From contig NZ_AP024871.1 in NCBI RefSeq assembly GCF_024346875.1, positions 2,464,164-2,528,163 on the forward strand: DNA of 64,000 bases, given 5' to 3'. This document shows positions 1 to 12,620 of this stretch, one piece after another. Within the stretch, counting starts at the first letter, position 1; each line of letters begins with the position of its first letter. Below the pieces are notes generated by a model. It had not been told where the DNA came from and did no database searches. It saw nothing but the letters and a program-made list of their open reading frames with translations. The stretch is from Vibrio gallicus. Lineage in GTDB: Bacteria > Pseudomonadota > Gammaproteobacteria > Enterobacterales > Vibrionaceae. The translations under genes and the position numbers were made by a program.

Positions 1-992
1 TTCTAGATGCCAACAATAGCAATGCTTGGTTTGGTCTCACTCTAGAGCAAGCCGGTGCTGAAGTTATCGATAGTGCTGACCCTTGCCTACTACCAAAGGC
101 GTTGAAAAACTCAACTGAAGCCGCCGGTATGCGTCAAAGCCATATTCGAGATGGTGTAGCGATGGTTCGGTTTCTTACTTGGTTCGATGAGCAAAATGCA
201 CAAGGCAATTTACTCGATGAAGGTATGGTATCTGATAAATTGGAATCCTTCCGTCGTCTTGATGACAGCTTAGTTGATTTGAGTTTTGACACCATCTCTG
301 CCGCAGCACAAAACGCAGCCATGTGTCATTACAATCACATTAATGAACCAAAACCGGCAACACTTAGCGACAACAGTATGTACTTAGTCGATTCAGGTGG
401 TCAGTATCCAGATGGCACTACCGATATCACTCGTACAATTGCTGTTGGTACGCCCACTACTGAAATGAAACGTCTATTTACCTTGGTATTAAAAGGACAC
501 ATTTCTCTAGCTACGGCCCGCTTTCCGTTAGGCACTTGTGGTTATCAACTAGATGCTCTGGCACGTCAACATTTATGGCAACACGGCTTTGATTTTGATC
601 ACGGCACAGGTCATGGTGTGGGTCACTTCCTAAGTGTTCACGAAGGACCACAAGGGATATCAAAAAATCCTAATAAAGTTGCTCTTCAAAAAGGCATGGT
701 TGTTTCCAATGAGCCTGGCTACTATCGCGAAAACCAATTTGGGATTCGTATTGAAAACCTAGAGATCGTGGTTGAAGTGGAAACCCAGGGTGATATTCAA
801 ATACTTGGCTTCGAGTCTCTAACTCGCTGTCCTATCGATGTGCGCAATATTGACCTTACGCTACTCAACTCAACCGAAGTTGAATGGCTAAACCAATACC
901 ATAGTAAAGTGCGTACCACTCTTGATAACCTGCTCGATGAAAAAGAGCAAGCATGGTTAATCAATGCTACCGCCCCTATTGAACTAGCTTAA
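1..992 (+). CDS. M24 family aminopeptidase P (Xaa-Pro aminopeptidase-like), 5' end outside window
   Basis: The reading frame is open from position 3, so the gene begins upstream and only its C-terminal catalytic part is present. It shows the pita-bread fold metal ligands of the M24 family: Asp in VDSGGQY and in TTDITRT, His in GTGHGVGHFLSVHEGP, Glu in SNEPGYY and Glu in GIRIENLEIV. These bind two divalent metal ions and release N-terminal residues preceding proline in the cytoplasm. The neighbour thiH is convergent, and a terminator separates them. I recall an aminopeptidase P gene at this place beside thiH in Vibrio cholerae. The family assignment is secure; the exact substrate range is not readable. 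Confidence 0.9.
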   Translation, partial: LDANNSNAWFGLTLEQAGAEVIDSADPCLLPKALKNSTEAAGMRQSHIRDGVAMVRFLTWFDEQNAQGNLLDEGMVSDKLESFRRLDDSLVDLSFDTISAAAQNAAMCHYNHINEPKPATLSDNSMYLVDSGGQYPDGTTDITRTIAVGTPTTEMKRLFTLVLKGHISLATARFPLGTCGYQLDALARQHLWQHGFDFDHGTGHGVGHFLSVHEGPQGISKNPNKVALQKGMVVSNEPGYYRENQFGIRIENLEIVVEVETQGDIQILGFESLTRCPIDVRNIDLTLLNSTEVEWLNQYHSKVRTTLDNLLDEKEQAWLINATAPIELA

Positions 993-1013
993 TTTGTTCA
1001 GCATCCAAAAACT

Positions 1014-1040
1014 AAAGCCTCCATTGTGGAGGCTTTCTTT
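1014..1040. terminator. Bidirectional intrinsic terminator between aminopeptidase and thiH
   Basis: A 10-bp perfect stem (AAAGCCTCCA / TGGAGGCTTT) with a 3-nt loop is followed by T-rich sequence on the plus strand and preceded by A-rich sequence, so it can end both convergent transcripts. Confidence 0.85.
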
Positions 1041-1041
1041 A

Positions 1042-1057
1042 TGTTTCACGTGAAACT
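1042..1057. other. parS-type centromere site (15/16 match)
   Basis: TGTTTCACGTGAAAC followed by T matches the widely conserved chromosomal parS palindrome TGTTTCACGTGAAACA at 15 of 16 positions. The last base is the first base of the thiH stop codon on the opposite strand. The chromosomal ParA/ParB pair is encoded in this same window at 52-54 kb. Origin-proximal parS clusters near the thi genes fit my recollection of V. cholerae chromosome 1. ParB binding is inferred, not shown. Confidence 0.88.
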
Positions 1058-2169
1058 TACCCTGAGTATATAGCACTCCAGTCGCGCCAGACTGGCTCTA
1101 AACCTTTACTCCTGATCGCGTTCGCTACATCAGAAGCACTACGCTCATCTGATATCTCAAACTGCTCTAGTTGTTGTTGATCAACTGCATAACCACCGGG
1201 CTGAGTCTTCGACGCTGCCGATACGGTGGTTATCCCTAACGACATAATGTTATCTCTAAAGCTTTCAGATTCGCGAGTAGAGAGAGATAGGTCAACATGT
1301 TGACTGAATATTCTATAAGCACAAATGAGTTGTACCATCTGTTTATCATTCAATACCGACTTAGGTTGTACACCACCCTCGCAAGGACGAAGCCTAGGTA
1401 GAGATATGCTATATCGCGTACGCCAATAGTTTTTTTCTAGATAATCTAAATGCGCGGCTACAAAAAAGCTATCTACTCGCCAATTATCCAATCCTATAAG
1501 AGCACCAATTCCTATCTTGTCTACTCCAGCTCTGGCCAAGCGATCAGGCGTATCTAATCGATAATAGAAGTCTTGCTTAGAGCCTCTAAGGTGATGCTCT
1601 GCATAAGTAGATGGATTGTAAGTTTCTTGATACACCATCACCGCATCCATACCTAGTGTCTTGAGTTCTGCATACTCTTGCTGCTCAAGTGGCTGAACCT
1701 CCAATGCTAGATAGTTGAAGTGACTCTTTATCTGAGGGATGACATTGCGGAAGTAATCCATTCCTACTTTATTCTGATGTTCACCAGTTACCAGGAGAAC
1801 ACTATCAAATTCCATTTTCTTGAGTGCATCGATTTCCAGGTCTATTTCATCACTGTTTAAAATCTTACGCTTAATCCGGTTCTGCATTGAGAACCCGCAG
1901 TAAGTACACTCATTGGAACACAAATTAGATAGGTACAAGGGGACATACATACCGATATTGGAACCAAATCGTTGCCTCGTTCTATGATGGGACTGTTGTG
2001 CCATCTGCTCTAAAAACGGCTCAGCTGCTGGTGAAATCAATGCCTTGAAGTCTTCGAGATCTGGGTTCTGACTCGTTAAAGCTCGTTGTACGTCAATATT
2101 GGTTTTAGACATAATGTCTAAGGATATTGAACTCCAATCTAGCTGCTGAAATACATCCCTAAAACTCAT
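1057..2169 (-). CDS. thiH: 2-iminoacetate synthase ThiH
   Basis: A 370-residue radical SAM enzyme that cleaves tyrosine to give dehydroglycine (2-iminoacetate) and p-cresol for thiazole formation. The [4Fe-4S] motif CSNECTYC (Cys84, Cys88, Cys91) is present in the family's usual CxxxCxxC form. The length fits the family. It is the last gene of the thi operon and overlaps thiG by 4 nt, consistent with coupled translation and with the ThiG-ThiH complex. Use of ThiH rather than ThiO marks a tyrosine-dependent thiazole pathway. Confidence 0.96.
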   Translation of the reverse strand: MSFRDVFQQLDWSSISLDIMSKTNIDVQRALTSQNPDLEDFKALISPAAEPFLEQMAQQSHHRTRQRFGSNIGMYVPLYLSNLCSNECTYCGFSMQNRIKRKILNSDEIDLEIDALKKMEFDSVLLVTGEHQNKVGMDYFRNVIPQIKSHFNYLALEVQPLEQQEYAELKTLGMDAVMVYQETYNPSTYAEHHLRGSKQDFYYRLDTPDRLARAGVDKIGIGALIGLDNWRVDSFFVAAHLDYLEKNYWRTRYSISLPRLRPCEGGVQPKSVLNDKQMVQLICAYRIFSQHVDLSLSTRESESFRDNIMSLGITTVSAASKTQPGGYAVDQQQLEQFEISDERSASDVANAIRSKGLEPVWRDWSAIYSG

Positions 2170-2948
2170 AACTTAGACTCGTAGTTGGTGTCTAAGAATG
2201 CAGTCATTGGGCTTGAGGCCGATGCACTAAACTGCTGCACTGCCAGACCGGCCTCATAAGCCATACGCCCCGCTTCAACCGCTAACTTAAATGCGCGACT
2301 AATCGCTATAGGATCGGCTGATGTCGCCATGGCAGTATTAACAAGAACTGCGTCTGCTCCCAGTTCCATAGCTTTAGCTGCATGAGATGGTGCACCTATC
2401 CCCGCATCAATAACAACTGGCACTCGCGCCTGTTCAATGATGATACGCAAGAACTCTTCAGATACTAAGCCTTTGTTAGTACCGATTGGTGCTCCTAATG
2501 GCATCACAGCGGCACAGCCAACCTCTTCAAGGTGCTTACATAATACAGGGTCTGCATGGCAATAAGGCAATACAACAAATCCATCCTTCACCAGTTGCTC
2601 TGCAGCTTTTAGGGTTTCAATTGGATCAGGCATTAAGTATTTAGGGTCAGGATGAATCTCTAGTTTTACCCAATTTGTTTGTAGTGCTTCTCTGGCTAGA
2701 TGAGCGGCAAATACTGCGTCTGCAGCGGTTTTTGCTCCAGATGTATTCGGAAGCAAATTTGCCCCCATCTCTAGTAACGGATGTAAGATATCATCTTGAT
2801 GGTCGTACACATCAACTCGTTTAAGAGCCATAGTTACCAATTCAGAATTCGATGCCTCAATTGATTTTGCCATAACTTGGCTATTGGCGTATTTTCCAGT
2901 TCCCGTAAACAGTCGTGACGAAAAGGTTTTGTCTGCAATTTTCAACAT
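2166..2948 (-). CDS. thiG: Thiazole synthase ThiG
   Basis: 260 residues, TIM-barrel thiazole synthase that condenses 1-deoxy-D-xylulose 5-phosphate, dehydroglycine and ThiS thiocarboxylate. Lys95 in [10 protein letters not shown] is the expected Schiff-base lysine; the phosphate-binding [24 protein letters not shown] segment is intact. It lies 5 nt downstream of thiS and overlaps thiH by 4 nt. No truncation or anomaly is seen. Confidence 0.97.
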   Translation of the reverse strand: MLKIADKTFSSRLFTGTGKYANSQVMAKSIEASNSELVTMALKRVDVYDHQDDILHPLLEMGANLLPNTSGAKTAADAVFAAHLAREALQTNWVKLEIHPDPKYLMPDPIETLKAAEQLVKDGFVVLPYCHADPVLCKHLEEVGCAAVMPLGAPIGTNKGLVSEEFLRIIIEQARVPVVIDAGIGAPSHAAKAMELGADAVLVNTAMATSADPIAISRAFKLAVEAGRMAYEAGLAVQQFSASASSPMTAFLDTNYESKL

Positions 2949-2953
2949 CTTGA

Positions 2954-3163
2954 TTAGCCTCCAGCTATAGCTCTAAATAGGTTTACTGAGTCACCGTGCT
3001 CAATCTGCACATTTCCCCACTCTGCTTTCGGTACTACTTTATTATTCAGTGCGATAGCAAAACCAGACTCGGGAAGCTCTTGTTGTTGTATAAACTGCTT
3101 AACGGTGGTGACCGTCGCCAGTGCCAATGATTTGTCATTGAATTTGATACTTATTTCAGACAT
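2954..3163 (-). CDS. thiS: Sulfur carrier protein ThiS
   Basis: 69-residue ubiquitin-fold protein ending in the required Gly-Gly (RAIAGG). ThiF adenylates the C-terminus, which is then converted to a thiocarboxylate that supplies sulfur for the thiazole ring. It overlaps the end of thiF by 8 nt and is followed by thiG after 5 nt. Length and terminus are typical. Confidence 0.95.
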   Translation of the reverse strand: MSEISIKFNDKSLALATVTTVKQFIQQQELPESGFAIALNNKVVPKAEWGNVQIEHGDSVNLFRAIAGG

Positions 3164-3920
3164 ATGTGCTCTCCTTTGTTGAGCAAATAGCGCAGTGATT
3201 ATCTTTGTCTATTTGAAAGTTAGTGAACTTAAATGCTCGTCCATCAAATAATGTTAGCACTCCACTATTCAATGTTTGGGGTTCAATCAGCACTCGAATA
3301 GACATTAGAGCTTGCAGATGGGCAATCGCATTTACGTTTGGTCCAAGTACCCCTGATTCAGAACAATTCTTTGCTTCAGCATCCTTAGAGTCAGGATACA
3401 AACATGAATAGCAACTGCTATGAGCATCGTTAGCAAAGTAGACAATCTGTCCATCCCAACCAATTGCAGCTCCGCTTACTAAGGGAGTATTAGTCTCAAC
3501 ACAGACTGCATTTATTTTGTGGCGTATCTGAAAATTATCCGTGCAGTCTACAACAAGGTCAGCTTGTGCTATCTCTAAACCCAGTAATAGAGTATCGACT
3601 TTGCGGTTCACACTACGAACCCGGACATCGCTGTTAAGACTATGGATAGCCTTCTTCAGTGCTACAGATTTATACTCACCGATATCTTGCTCGGTGTAGG
3701 TGATCTGTCTATGTAAGTTACTTAGCTCTATTTGGTCATAGTCACAAATAACTAAATGCCCTACACCACTTGCTGCTAACTGGGTCGCTACGGAATGACC
3801 CAAGCCTCCACAACCAATCACTAACACCTTAGAGGCCAGCAATTTGCTTTGCCCCATATCTCCAACCTCAGGAAGCATTACCTGTCGCTGGTAACGAGAA
3901 AACTGGCTATCGGTTAACAT
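3156..3920 (-). CDS. thiF: ThiS adenylyltransferase ThiF
   Basis: 254-residue E1-like enzyme. The nucleotide-binding GCGGLGH motif (about residues 37-43), DYDQIELSNLHRQ and VVDCTDNFQIR are the hallmark ThiF/MoeB segments. Two CxxC pairs (CYSC and CAIC) form the structural zinc site. It activates the C-terminus of ThiS with ATP. It overlaps thiE by 7 nt and thiS by 8 nt. The alternative MoeB assignment is unlikely given the operon. Confidence 0.95.
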   Translation of the reverse strand: MLTDSQFSRYQRQVMLPEVGDMGQSKLLASKVLVIGCGGLGHSVATQLAASGVGHLVICDYDQIELSNLHRQITYTEQDIGEYKSVALKKAIHSLNSDVRVRSVNRKVDTLLLGLEIAQADLVVDCTDNFQIRHKINAVCVETNTPLVSGAAIGWDGQIVYFANDAHSSCYSCLYPDSKDAEAKNCSESGVLGPNVNAIAHLQALMSIRVLIEPQTLNSGVLTLFDGRAFKFTNFQIDKDNHCAICSTKESTYV

Positions 3921-5053
3921 TCCAATTCCCTGCTACCAAATAAGCTCTGGAAGCCATCGACTGCGTGCATTTTATTGCTTGCTTGGGTTACAGCTCGAAC
4001 AACTGCCACGCTATCGACGCCCGTATCTATCACAGCTGGTGCACGCTGTTTGTCGATACCACCAATCGCAACCGTTGGTAAACTAATATCAAGTAACGAT
4101 TCAATAGAATCTATCAGCTGCTGGTAGTACCCAAGCTTTATCAATCCCTGTGGCGCTGAGGGCATATCTTTAGTTGGAGTAGGAAATATATGCCCTAATG
4201 CGAGATAAGAAGGACTATATTGTAGTGCATTTAGTATTTCGTAGTAGCCATGGGTAGATATTCCTAATCCGATATTACTATGCATTAATTCTGAACTGGA
4301 GAGGCTGCTGAGGTCTTCTTGCCCTAAATGAATACAGTCAGCACCACCATCTAGGGCAGTTTTCCAGTAATCATTTATTACTACATCAACATTATTGCGC
4401 TTACCAATTTGGATCGCTTGATTGATGTCTGACTCTACCTCAGATGGCAGTTTATCTTTAATTCTAAGCTGCATTATTTTCAAGCCTAACGGAGCTAGCT
4501 CTTCAATCAACGCTAGAGAATCCACTACCGGATATAAGCCTAAACAAGCAGTCGCTCTTCTTTGGGTGTTAACTACAGGAATGGTTGGGTTTAGTTTAGG
4601 AAAGTGATCCAAGTGATTTGGCCATGTTTCACATGAAACATGAGCGAGCGCGCGCGCAATAAGCAAGGCATCTTCTATTAGATATTCAAGTGCTAACGCA
4701 AATACGGTTCGAGCTATAAGCGCCTCTAAGCTACTAACAATAAAGCCCGAGTCAGAATGCGTCCAACTAAGTTCAACACCATTAGGAAGGACTACTACAT
4801 CCTTACCTTCACCAAAGATTACCTTCCAAGATGAAGTACATTCTAGTCCGGTTATGATAATTTCTGTTGGTGACAAGATCGATATTGAGTAGCGTAGAAT
4901 CCCCTTAGCAAAGAGCACACTATCCTCTTCGTGTCGAACAATAGAAATGTCGCAAGGGCTAAAGCCAGCTTTGTGAGCTTTAGAGGTTAATGTTGAAAGC
5001 TCTGGCTCAAAATCTGTAAAGGTTTTCGGTATTGATATGAAGAGTGGTTCCAT
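3914..5053 (-). CDS. thiE: Thiamin-phosphate synthase ThiE with a long N-terminal extension
   Basis: 379 residues, whereas ThiE alone is about 200-215. The C-terminal part (from about residue 165, RATACLGLYPVVDS) has the ThiE barrel signatures: QLRIKD, VVINDYWKTALDGGADCIHLGQEDL, GISTHGYYE, ALGHIFPTPTKDMP, AIGGIDKQRAPAVIDTGVDSVAVVRAV. It joins HMP-PP and thiazole phosphate to thiamin phosphate. The first roughly 165 residues are unassigned; the stretch LEYLIEDALLIARALAHVSCETWP loosely recalls the C-terminus of ThiD-type kinases, but no ATP or substrate motif is visible. It is the first gene after the TPP riboswitch; ATG at 5053 is preceded by AGGAT. A parS-like site lies inside it. Confidence 0.9.
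   Translation of the reverse strand: MEPLFISIPKTFTDFEPELSTLTSKAHKAGFSPCDISIVRHEEDSVLFAKGILRYSISILSPTEIIITGLECTSSWKVIFGEGKDVVVLPNGVELSWTHSDSGFIVSSLEALIARTVFALALEYLIEDALLIARALAHVSCETWPNHLDHFPKLNPTIPVVNTQRRATACLGLYPVVDSLALIEELAPLGLKIMQLRIKDKLPSEVESDINQAIQIGKRNNVDVVINDYWKTALDGGADCIHLGQEDLSSLSSSELMHSNIGLGISTHGYYEILNALQYSPSYLALGHIFPTPTKDMPSAPQGLIKLGYYQQLIDSIESLLDISLPTVAIGGIDKQRAPAVIDTGVDSVAVVRAVTQASNKMHAVDGFQSLFGSRELEC
4625..4640. other. Second parS-type palindrome inside thiE (15/16 match)
   Basis: TGTTTCACATGAAACA differs from the parS consensus only at one of the two central bases, within an 18-bp near-palindrome (ATGTTTCACATGAAACAT). It encodes part of the HVSCET stretch of ThiE, so it has been accommodated in coding sequence. 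It lies 3.6 kb from the first site, in line with clustered parS sites. Confidence 0.78.
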
Positions 5054-5079
5054 CGTTCTATCCTATAAACACAATTTGG

Positions 5080-5140
5080 CTTGTCGGATAGATTGATGAT
5101 CCTAGAGTTATTCTAGGGTAGTTTCAGAAGTGATCATCAA
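5080..5140 (-). promoter_or_regulatory. Expression platform of the TPP riboswitch
   Basis: Downstream of the aptamer (minus strand) is a large hairpin with perfect 9-bp outer arms (5093-5101 and 5132-5140) and an inner CCTAGA/TCTAGG stem, but no U-run. Further on, TCCGACAAG (5080-5088) is exactly complementary to the aptamer's own 5' strand CTTGTCGGA (5228-5236), so two mutually exclusive folds are possible. This suggests control of translation or of Rho access rather than a simple intrinsic terminator; that last step is inference. Confidence 0.7.
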
Positions 5141-5237
5141 CTTGTTTCCTTCGCAGGTATTATCCTGGAGCAGGTTCACGAATTCCGCTAAGCGGTCTCA
5201 GCTTCAACACTATAGGTGTATCAGCACTCCGACAAGT
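5140..5237 (-). promoter_or_regulatory. TPP riboswitch aptamer (THI element)
   Basis: Read on the minus strand, the segment contains the conserved THI-box pieces in order: CGGAGTGC, GCTGAGACC, GAACCTG, then ATACCTGCGAAGG. The closing helix P1 is formed by ACTTGT (5' end) and ACAAGT (3' end). It sits about 90 nt upstream of the thiE start, where it senses thiamin pyrophosphate and lowers expression of the operon. Confidence 0.95.
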
Positions 5238-5281
5238 TGTGAAATTATACAAGATTTAAAGTAATGTCTGAACGAGTTTAT

Positions 5282-5665
5282 TTAGTTTTTGATAAACATT
5301 TGAAACGCAACCAGACAAGCAGACAAACTAAATGCAACATTTAGCAATACATTGAGACCAGCCTTCCAGTATGCTCCCTGCTGGAACATCAATACATTAT
5401 CCATAGAGAATGTCGAAAACGTGGTCAAGGCACCGAGGAAGCCGAGTCCAATGATCTGACGCCATGGGTCTGTCACAATCACATCATTCTCAAACAAGGC
5501 AACCAACATACCCATAATAAATGAGCCAATGATATTCACTGCAAGAGTTCCATAAGGGAACCCACGGCCAAGAACAAAGACACAAAATTCAGAGATTAAA
5601 TAGCGAGAACAAGCACCAAATGCTCCGCCAATTGCGATAAAACCAAGTGTTGCAAACTGTCCCAT
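5282..5665 (-). CDS. crcB: Fluoride ion channel CrcB/Fluc
   Basis: A small four-helix inner-membrane protein (127 residues from this start) that exports fluoride as a dual-topology dimer. Family signatures are GGAFGACSRY near the N-terminus, GTLAVNIIGSFIMG in the second helix and GFLGALTTFSTF around the Na+-binding/Phe-box region. ATG at 5665 is preferred over the in-frame ATG at 5677 because GGAG lies 6 nt upstream of it. It is a single gene between the thi operon and the rRNA operon. I see no fluoride riboswitch upstream. Confidence 0.93.
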   Translation of the reverse strand: MGQFATLGFIAIGGAFGACSRYLISEFCVFVLGRGFPYGTLAVNIIGSFIMGMLVALFENDVIVTDPWRQIIGLGFLGALTTFSTFSMDNVLMFQQGAYWKAGLNVLLNVAFSLSACLVAFQMFIKN

Positions 5666-5842
5666 TGACCACTCCACATCTATACATTAAAAAAGTTACA
5701 GGAGTCACGTGTTAATTAATTTTGTGACATTGATCAATAGCATAGCAAACATATGCATCTGACTTCGGGTAAAAGTTTAGATTCCAGAAAATGAAGTAGA
5801 ATGCGTTAAATAACTTAAGGGAAGTTAGGATACAGGAAATGC

Positions 5843-5873
5843 AAAAAGCCCAACCTTTCGGTTGGGCTTTTTT
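5843..5873 (-). terminator. Terminator of the rRNA operon after tRNA-Ser
   Basis: A 13-bp perfect stem (AAAAAGCCCAACC / GGTTGGGCTTTTT) with a TTTC loop, directly downstream of the tRNA-Ser gene on the minus strand. Confidence 0.9.
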
Positions 5874-5878
5874 AATAG

Positions 5879-5969
5879 TGGCGGAGAGATAGGGATTTGA
5901 ACCCTAGAACCGCTATTAACGGTTGCCGGTTTTCAAGACCGGTGCTTTCGACCACTCAGCCATCTCTCC
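5879..5969 (-). tRNA. tRNA-Ser (anticodon TGA)
   Basis: 91 nt including an encoded CCA. Acceptor arms GGAGAGA and TCTCTCC pair fully, the anticodon loop reads CTTGAAA around TGA, a long variable arm typical of class II tRNA-Ser is present, and the T arm is GGTTCAAATCC. It is the distal gene of the rRNA operon, 81 nt downstream of 5S. Confidence 0.96.
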
Positions 5970-6050
5970 ACAAATTGTTACTAGCTAAGGTCTTATAAAT
6001 GCCTTATCCAGTTTTGTTTCTAGATTATTCAATCTAAAAACGTAATTAAA

Positions 6051-6168
6051 GCCTGGCGATGTCCTACTCTCACATGGGGAAACCCCACACTACCATCGGC
6101 GCTACTGTGTTTCACTTCTGAGTTCGGCATGGAATCAGGTGGGTCCACAACGCTATGGTCGCCAAGCA
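6051..6168 (-). rRNA. rrf: 5S ribosomal RNA
   Basis: About 118 nt, starting TGCTTGGCGACCATAGCG and ending in CATCGCCAGGC on the minus strand, with the conserved CCGAACTCAG loop and terminal helix. It follows 23S in the usual order. Confidence 0.97.
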
Positions 6169-6304
6169 AATTTCTTATTTGTCTTCAGCTTTTTCAAAAA
6201 AAGCTAAAAGCAAAAATTAATAATTCGGAAAGCTATATTTAAAAGTTATTGTCACACATTCAAAGTTCTTACTTCGAGTCCACAAAACCCCTTGGGTGTT
6301 GTAT

Positions 6305-9192
<2,888 letters not shown>

Positions 9193-9559
9193 ATACAACC
9201 CCAAAGGGTCTTGCTTAACGCAATGCGTTTGCTACAACGCAGTATGACGTTTCCAAGGTGCGTTATCTCTTTATTATGAGCGAGATAACATTCGATTTTG
9301 CCGGACTCAAATTTGAATGCACTCTGGCAAGAATGCATTCCCAAGAACACTTGAATGTGTGTTGGTACCTAAATCAATAAAGATATAGGATTTGAGAACT
9401 TTTAAATTTGATAAATAATGCTTTCTCAGTATAAAACTGGACATTATTTATCGTCAGCTTTCCAAATTGTTAAAGAGCATGTATTTCTAAGCATTAAAGC
9501 TTTCGAAACCATTTTTAAAGACACTTAAGTCTTCATTTAAGAAGAAGTGTACTTAAAGA
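9193..9559 (-). other. 16S-23S spacer between tRNA-Glu and 23S (367 nt)
   Basis: No protein gene. It holds the boxA antitermination sequence listed separately and the flanking sequences that should form the RNase III processing stem of 23S. Only one tRNA (Glu) lies in the spacer. Confidence 0.8.
9468..9479 (-). promoter_or_regulatory. boxA antitermination element in the spacer
   Basis: The minus strand reads TGCTCTTTAACA, an exact match to the rrn boxA to which NusB/NusE bind to keep RNA polymerase resistant to Rho within the rRNA operon. Confidence 0.85.
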
Positions 9560-9635
9560 TGGTATCCCGTAGGGGAGTCGAACCCCTGTTACCGCCGTGA
9601 AAGGGCGGTGTCCTAGGCCTCTAGACGAACGGGAC
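9560..9635 (-). tRNA. tRNA-Glu (anticodon TTC)
   Basis: 76 nt with encoded CCA, located in the 16S-23S spacer. Anticodon stem CCGCC TTTCA GGCGG-type and T loop GGTTCGACTCC are standard. The acceptor stem is GTCCCGT against ACGGGAT, leaving a G1-U72 terminal wobble instead of the G-C seen in E. coli. Confidence 0.96.
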
Positions 9636-9724
9636 ACTAGTTGAAGTACAGGGTGTACTTCTTACCTCTTAACTTTCTAAACCATATCAATCTGTGTGGA
9701 CACTCATCGTGAATAATCATCGTA

Positions 9725-11276
<1,552 letters not shown>

Positions 11277-11677
11277 AAAGTTTTGTGCATCTAAGATGCG
11301 GCTCAATGAATACTGACTTCAAAACTGTCCTTACTCGAAAGTAAGAAGTAATTTTAAAGCTATTATCGTTCCAACAGAACGATAATGAATTGACTGTGCC
11401 AATGACTAAAAGTCATCGTTTTGGTCACTCAGTTCATTGATAAATCTTTTCGATTATCATCAACGAGTGCCCACACAGATTGATTGGTTTAAATTGTTAA
11501 AGAGCGTTACTTTCGAGGCTTACCTCTCAAGTGGACGGCCATTCTAGCGATTTGAGCCTCAGTGTCAAACACTTTTTGAATTTAATTTCGAAGAGAACCT
11601 AAACTCAAATGACTCGGCCAGTTAGCCTACTGAATCACGTTGAAGCGTTGTGCGCTCTACCGTGTCAGTGAGGCGGC
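11277..11677 (-). other. rRNA operon leader region (about 400 nt)
   Basis: No protein gene. On the minus strand it is the transcribed leader between the rrn promoter and 16S. It carries boxA and the 5' arm of the 16S processing stem. Confidence 0.75.
11495..11506 (-). promoter_or_regulatory. Leader boxA antitermination element
   Basis: The minus strand reads CGCTCTTTAACA, 11 of 12 identical to the rrn boxA consensus, about 170 nt downstream of the predicted start site. Confidence 0.8.
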
Positions 11678-11745
11678 ATTATAGAGACTTTCATCACACT
11701 GGCAAGTGCTTTTTGGTAGTATTTTAAAACTTTTTACTCACATGC
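11678..11745 (-). promoter_or_regulatory. rRNA operon promoter with UP element
   Basis: On the minus strand, -35 TTGCCA (11700-11705), a 16-bp spacer and a perfect -10 TATAAT (11678-11683), followed by a GC-rich discriminator (GCCGCC) as expected of a stringently controlled rrn promoter. Upstream lies an A/T tract typical of an UP element bound by the alpha subunit. Confidence 0.82.
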
Positions 11746-11815
11746 CTGTTTTTTGTGCTAAACCGCCATTTACAGACAAAAGGTGAGTATTTTACCCCCA
11801 CAAATAGGTGAAAAA

Positions 11816-12364
11816 ATGAGTTCTTTGCGTAGTTATAAAGAAATAGCCCCATCGCTAGGTAGCGATGTCTATATAGATGATTCTGCGGTGATAGTTGGCG
11901 ATGTCTCTATAGGTAAGGATTCGAGCGTATGGCCACAGGTTGCCGCTCGAGGTGATGTGAACCATATCAGCATTGGTGAGCGTACAAATATTCAAGACGG
12001 TTCAGTACTGCATGTAACTCATAAGAATGTGATAAACCCAAATGGCTTTCCACTAGTTATTGGTAATGAGGTTACTATCGGGCATTTAGTCATGCTGCAC
12101 GGTTGTACTATTAAAGATAGGGTTCTAGTAGGTATGAGCTCTACCATTTTAGATGGCGCTATTATTGAGAGTGATGTTTACATCGGAGCAGGAAGCTTAG
12201 TTCCTCCTGGTAAAGTCCTAGAAAGTGGATTCCTTTATCTTGGCAGTCCGGTTAAGAAGGCGCGCCCTTTAACTGATAAAGAACACGCCTTTTTAAAGAC
12301 TTCAGCTGACAATTACGTTAACAACAAAAATGATTATATTAATCACGTGAAAAGCATTAACTAA
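11816..12364 (+). CDS. yrdA: Gamma-carbonic anhydrase family protein YrdA
   Basis: 182 residues of left-handed beta-helix hexapeptide repeats (VIVGDVSIGKDSSVWP, INIGERTNIQDGSVLH, VTIGHLVMLHGCTI, DVYIGAGSLV). Three potential zinc-binding histidines (H in SVLHVTHKN and TIGHLVMLHG) are present, as in CamH-like proteins. The physiological role is not established. ATG at 11816 is chosen because AGGTG precedes it at good distance; an in-frame GTG at 11783 is less convincing. The 3' end overlaps convergent yrdB by 8 nt. Confidence 0.9.
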   Translation: MSSLRSYKEIAPSLGSDVYIDDSAVIVGDVSIGKDSSVWPQVAARGDVNHISIGERTNIQDGSVLHVTHKNVINPNGFPLVIGNEVTIGHLVMLHGCTIKDRVLVGMSSTILDGAIIESDVYIGAGSLVPPGKVLESGFLYLGSPVKKARPLTDKEHAFLKTSADNYVNNKNDYINHVKSIN

Positions 12365-12620
12365 TAACAATCTGGCCTACAGAGTTAAACTCCTCAGCTT
12401 CAATTAACTCTTCTGCAAGGTCTTCCAAGTCAAAGCGGTACTCTGCAAATACCTTAAGTACCGCATCTTTTTGCTCTACCTTTAGTTGTGATAGTTGCTC
12501 TAAATAATTGATGGCAACACGGCACTCTATAAGCTGACCATTTTGCTGTGCGGAAAAACTGACTACCTTATCGGCTTCTAACCACTCGACTTGATCCGTA
12601 AAGATGATGGATTGATTCAT
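12357..12620 (-). CDS. yrdB: DUF1488 family protein YrdB
   Basis: 87-residue soluble, acidic protein. It matches the DUF1488/YrdB family by its F-x-D start, short beta-rich N-terminal half and helical C-terminal half, and by its position next to aroE as in E. coli. The function is unknown. Its start overlaps the end of aroE by 4 nt, so it is probably co-translated with it. Confidence 0.85.
   Translation of the reverse strand: MNQSIIFTDQVEWLEADKVVSFSAQQNGQLIECRVAINYLEQLSQLKVEQKDAVLKVFAEYRFDLEDLAEELIEAEEFNSVGQIVIS

Noticed and set aside
4641..4660. GC-alternating run (gcgcgcgc) inside thiE
   Set aside because: Very short and part of coding sequence for an Ala/Arg-rich helix; not a meaningful repeat.
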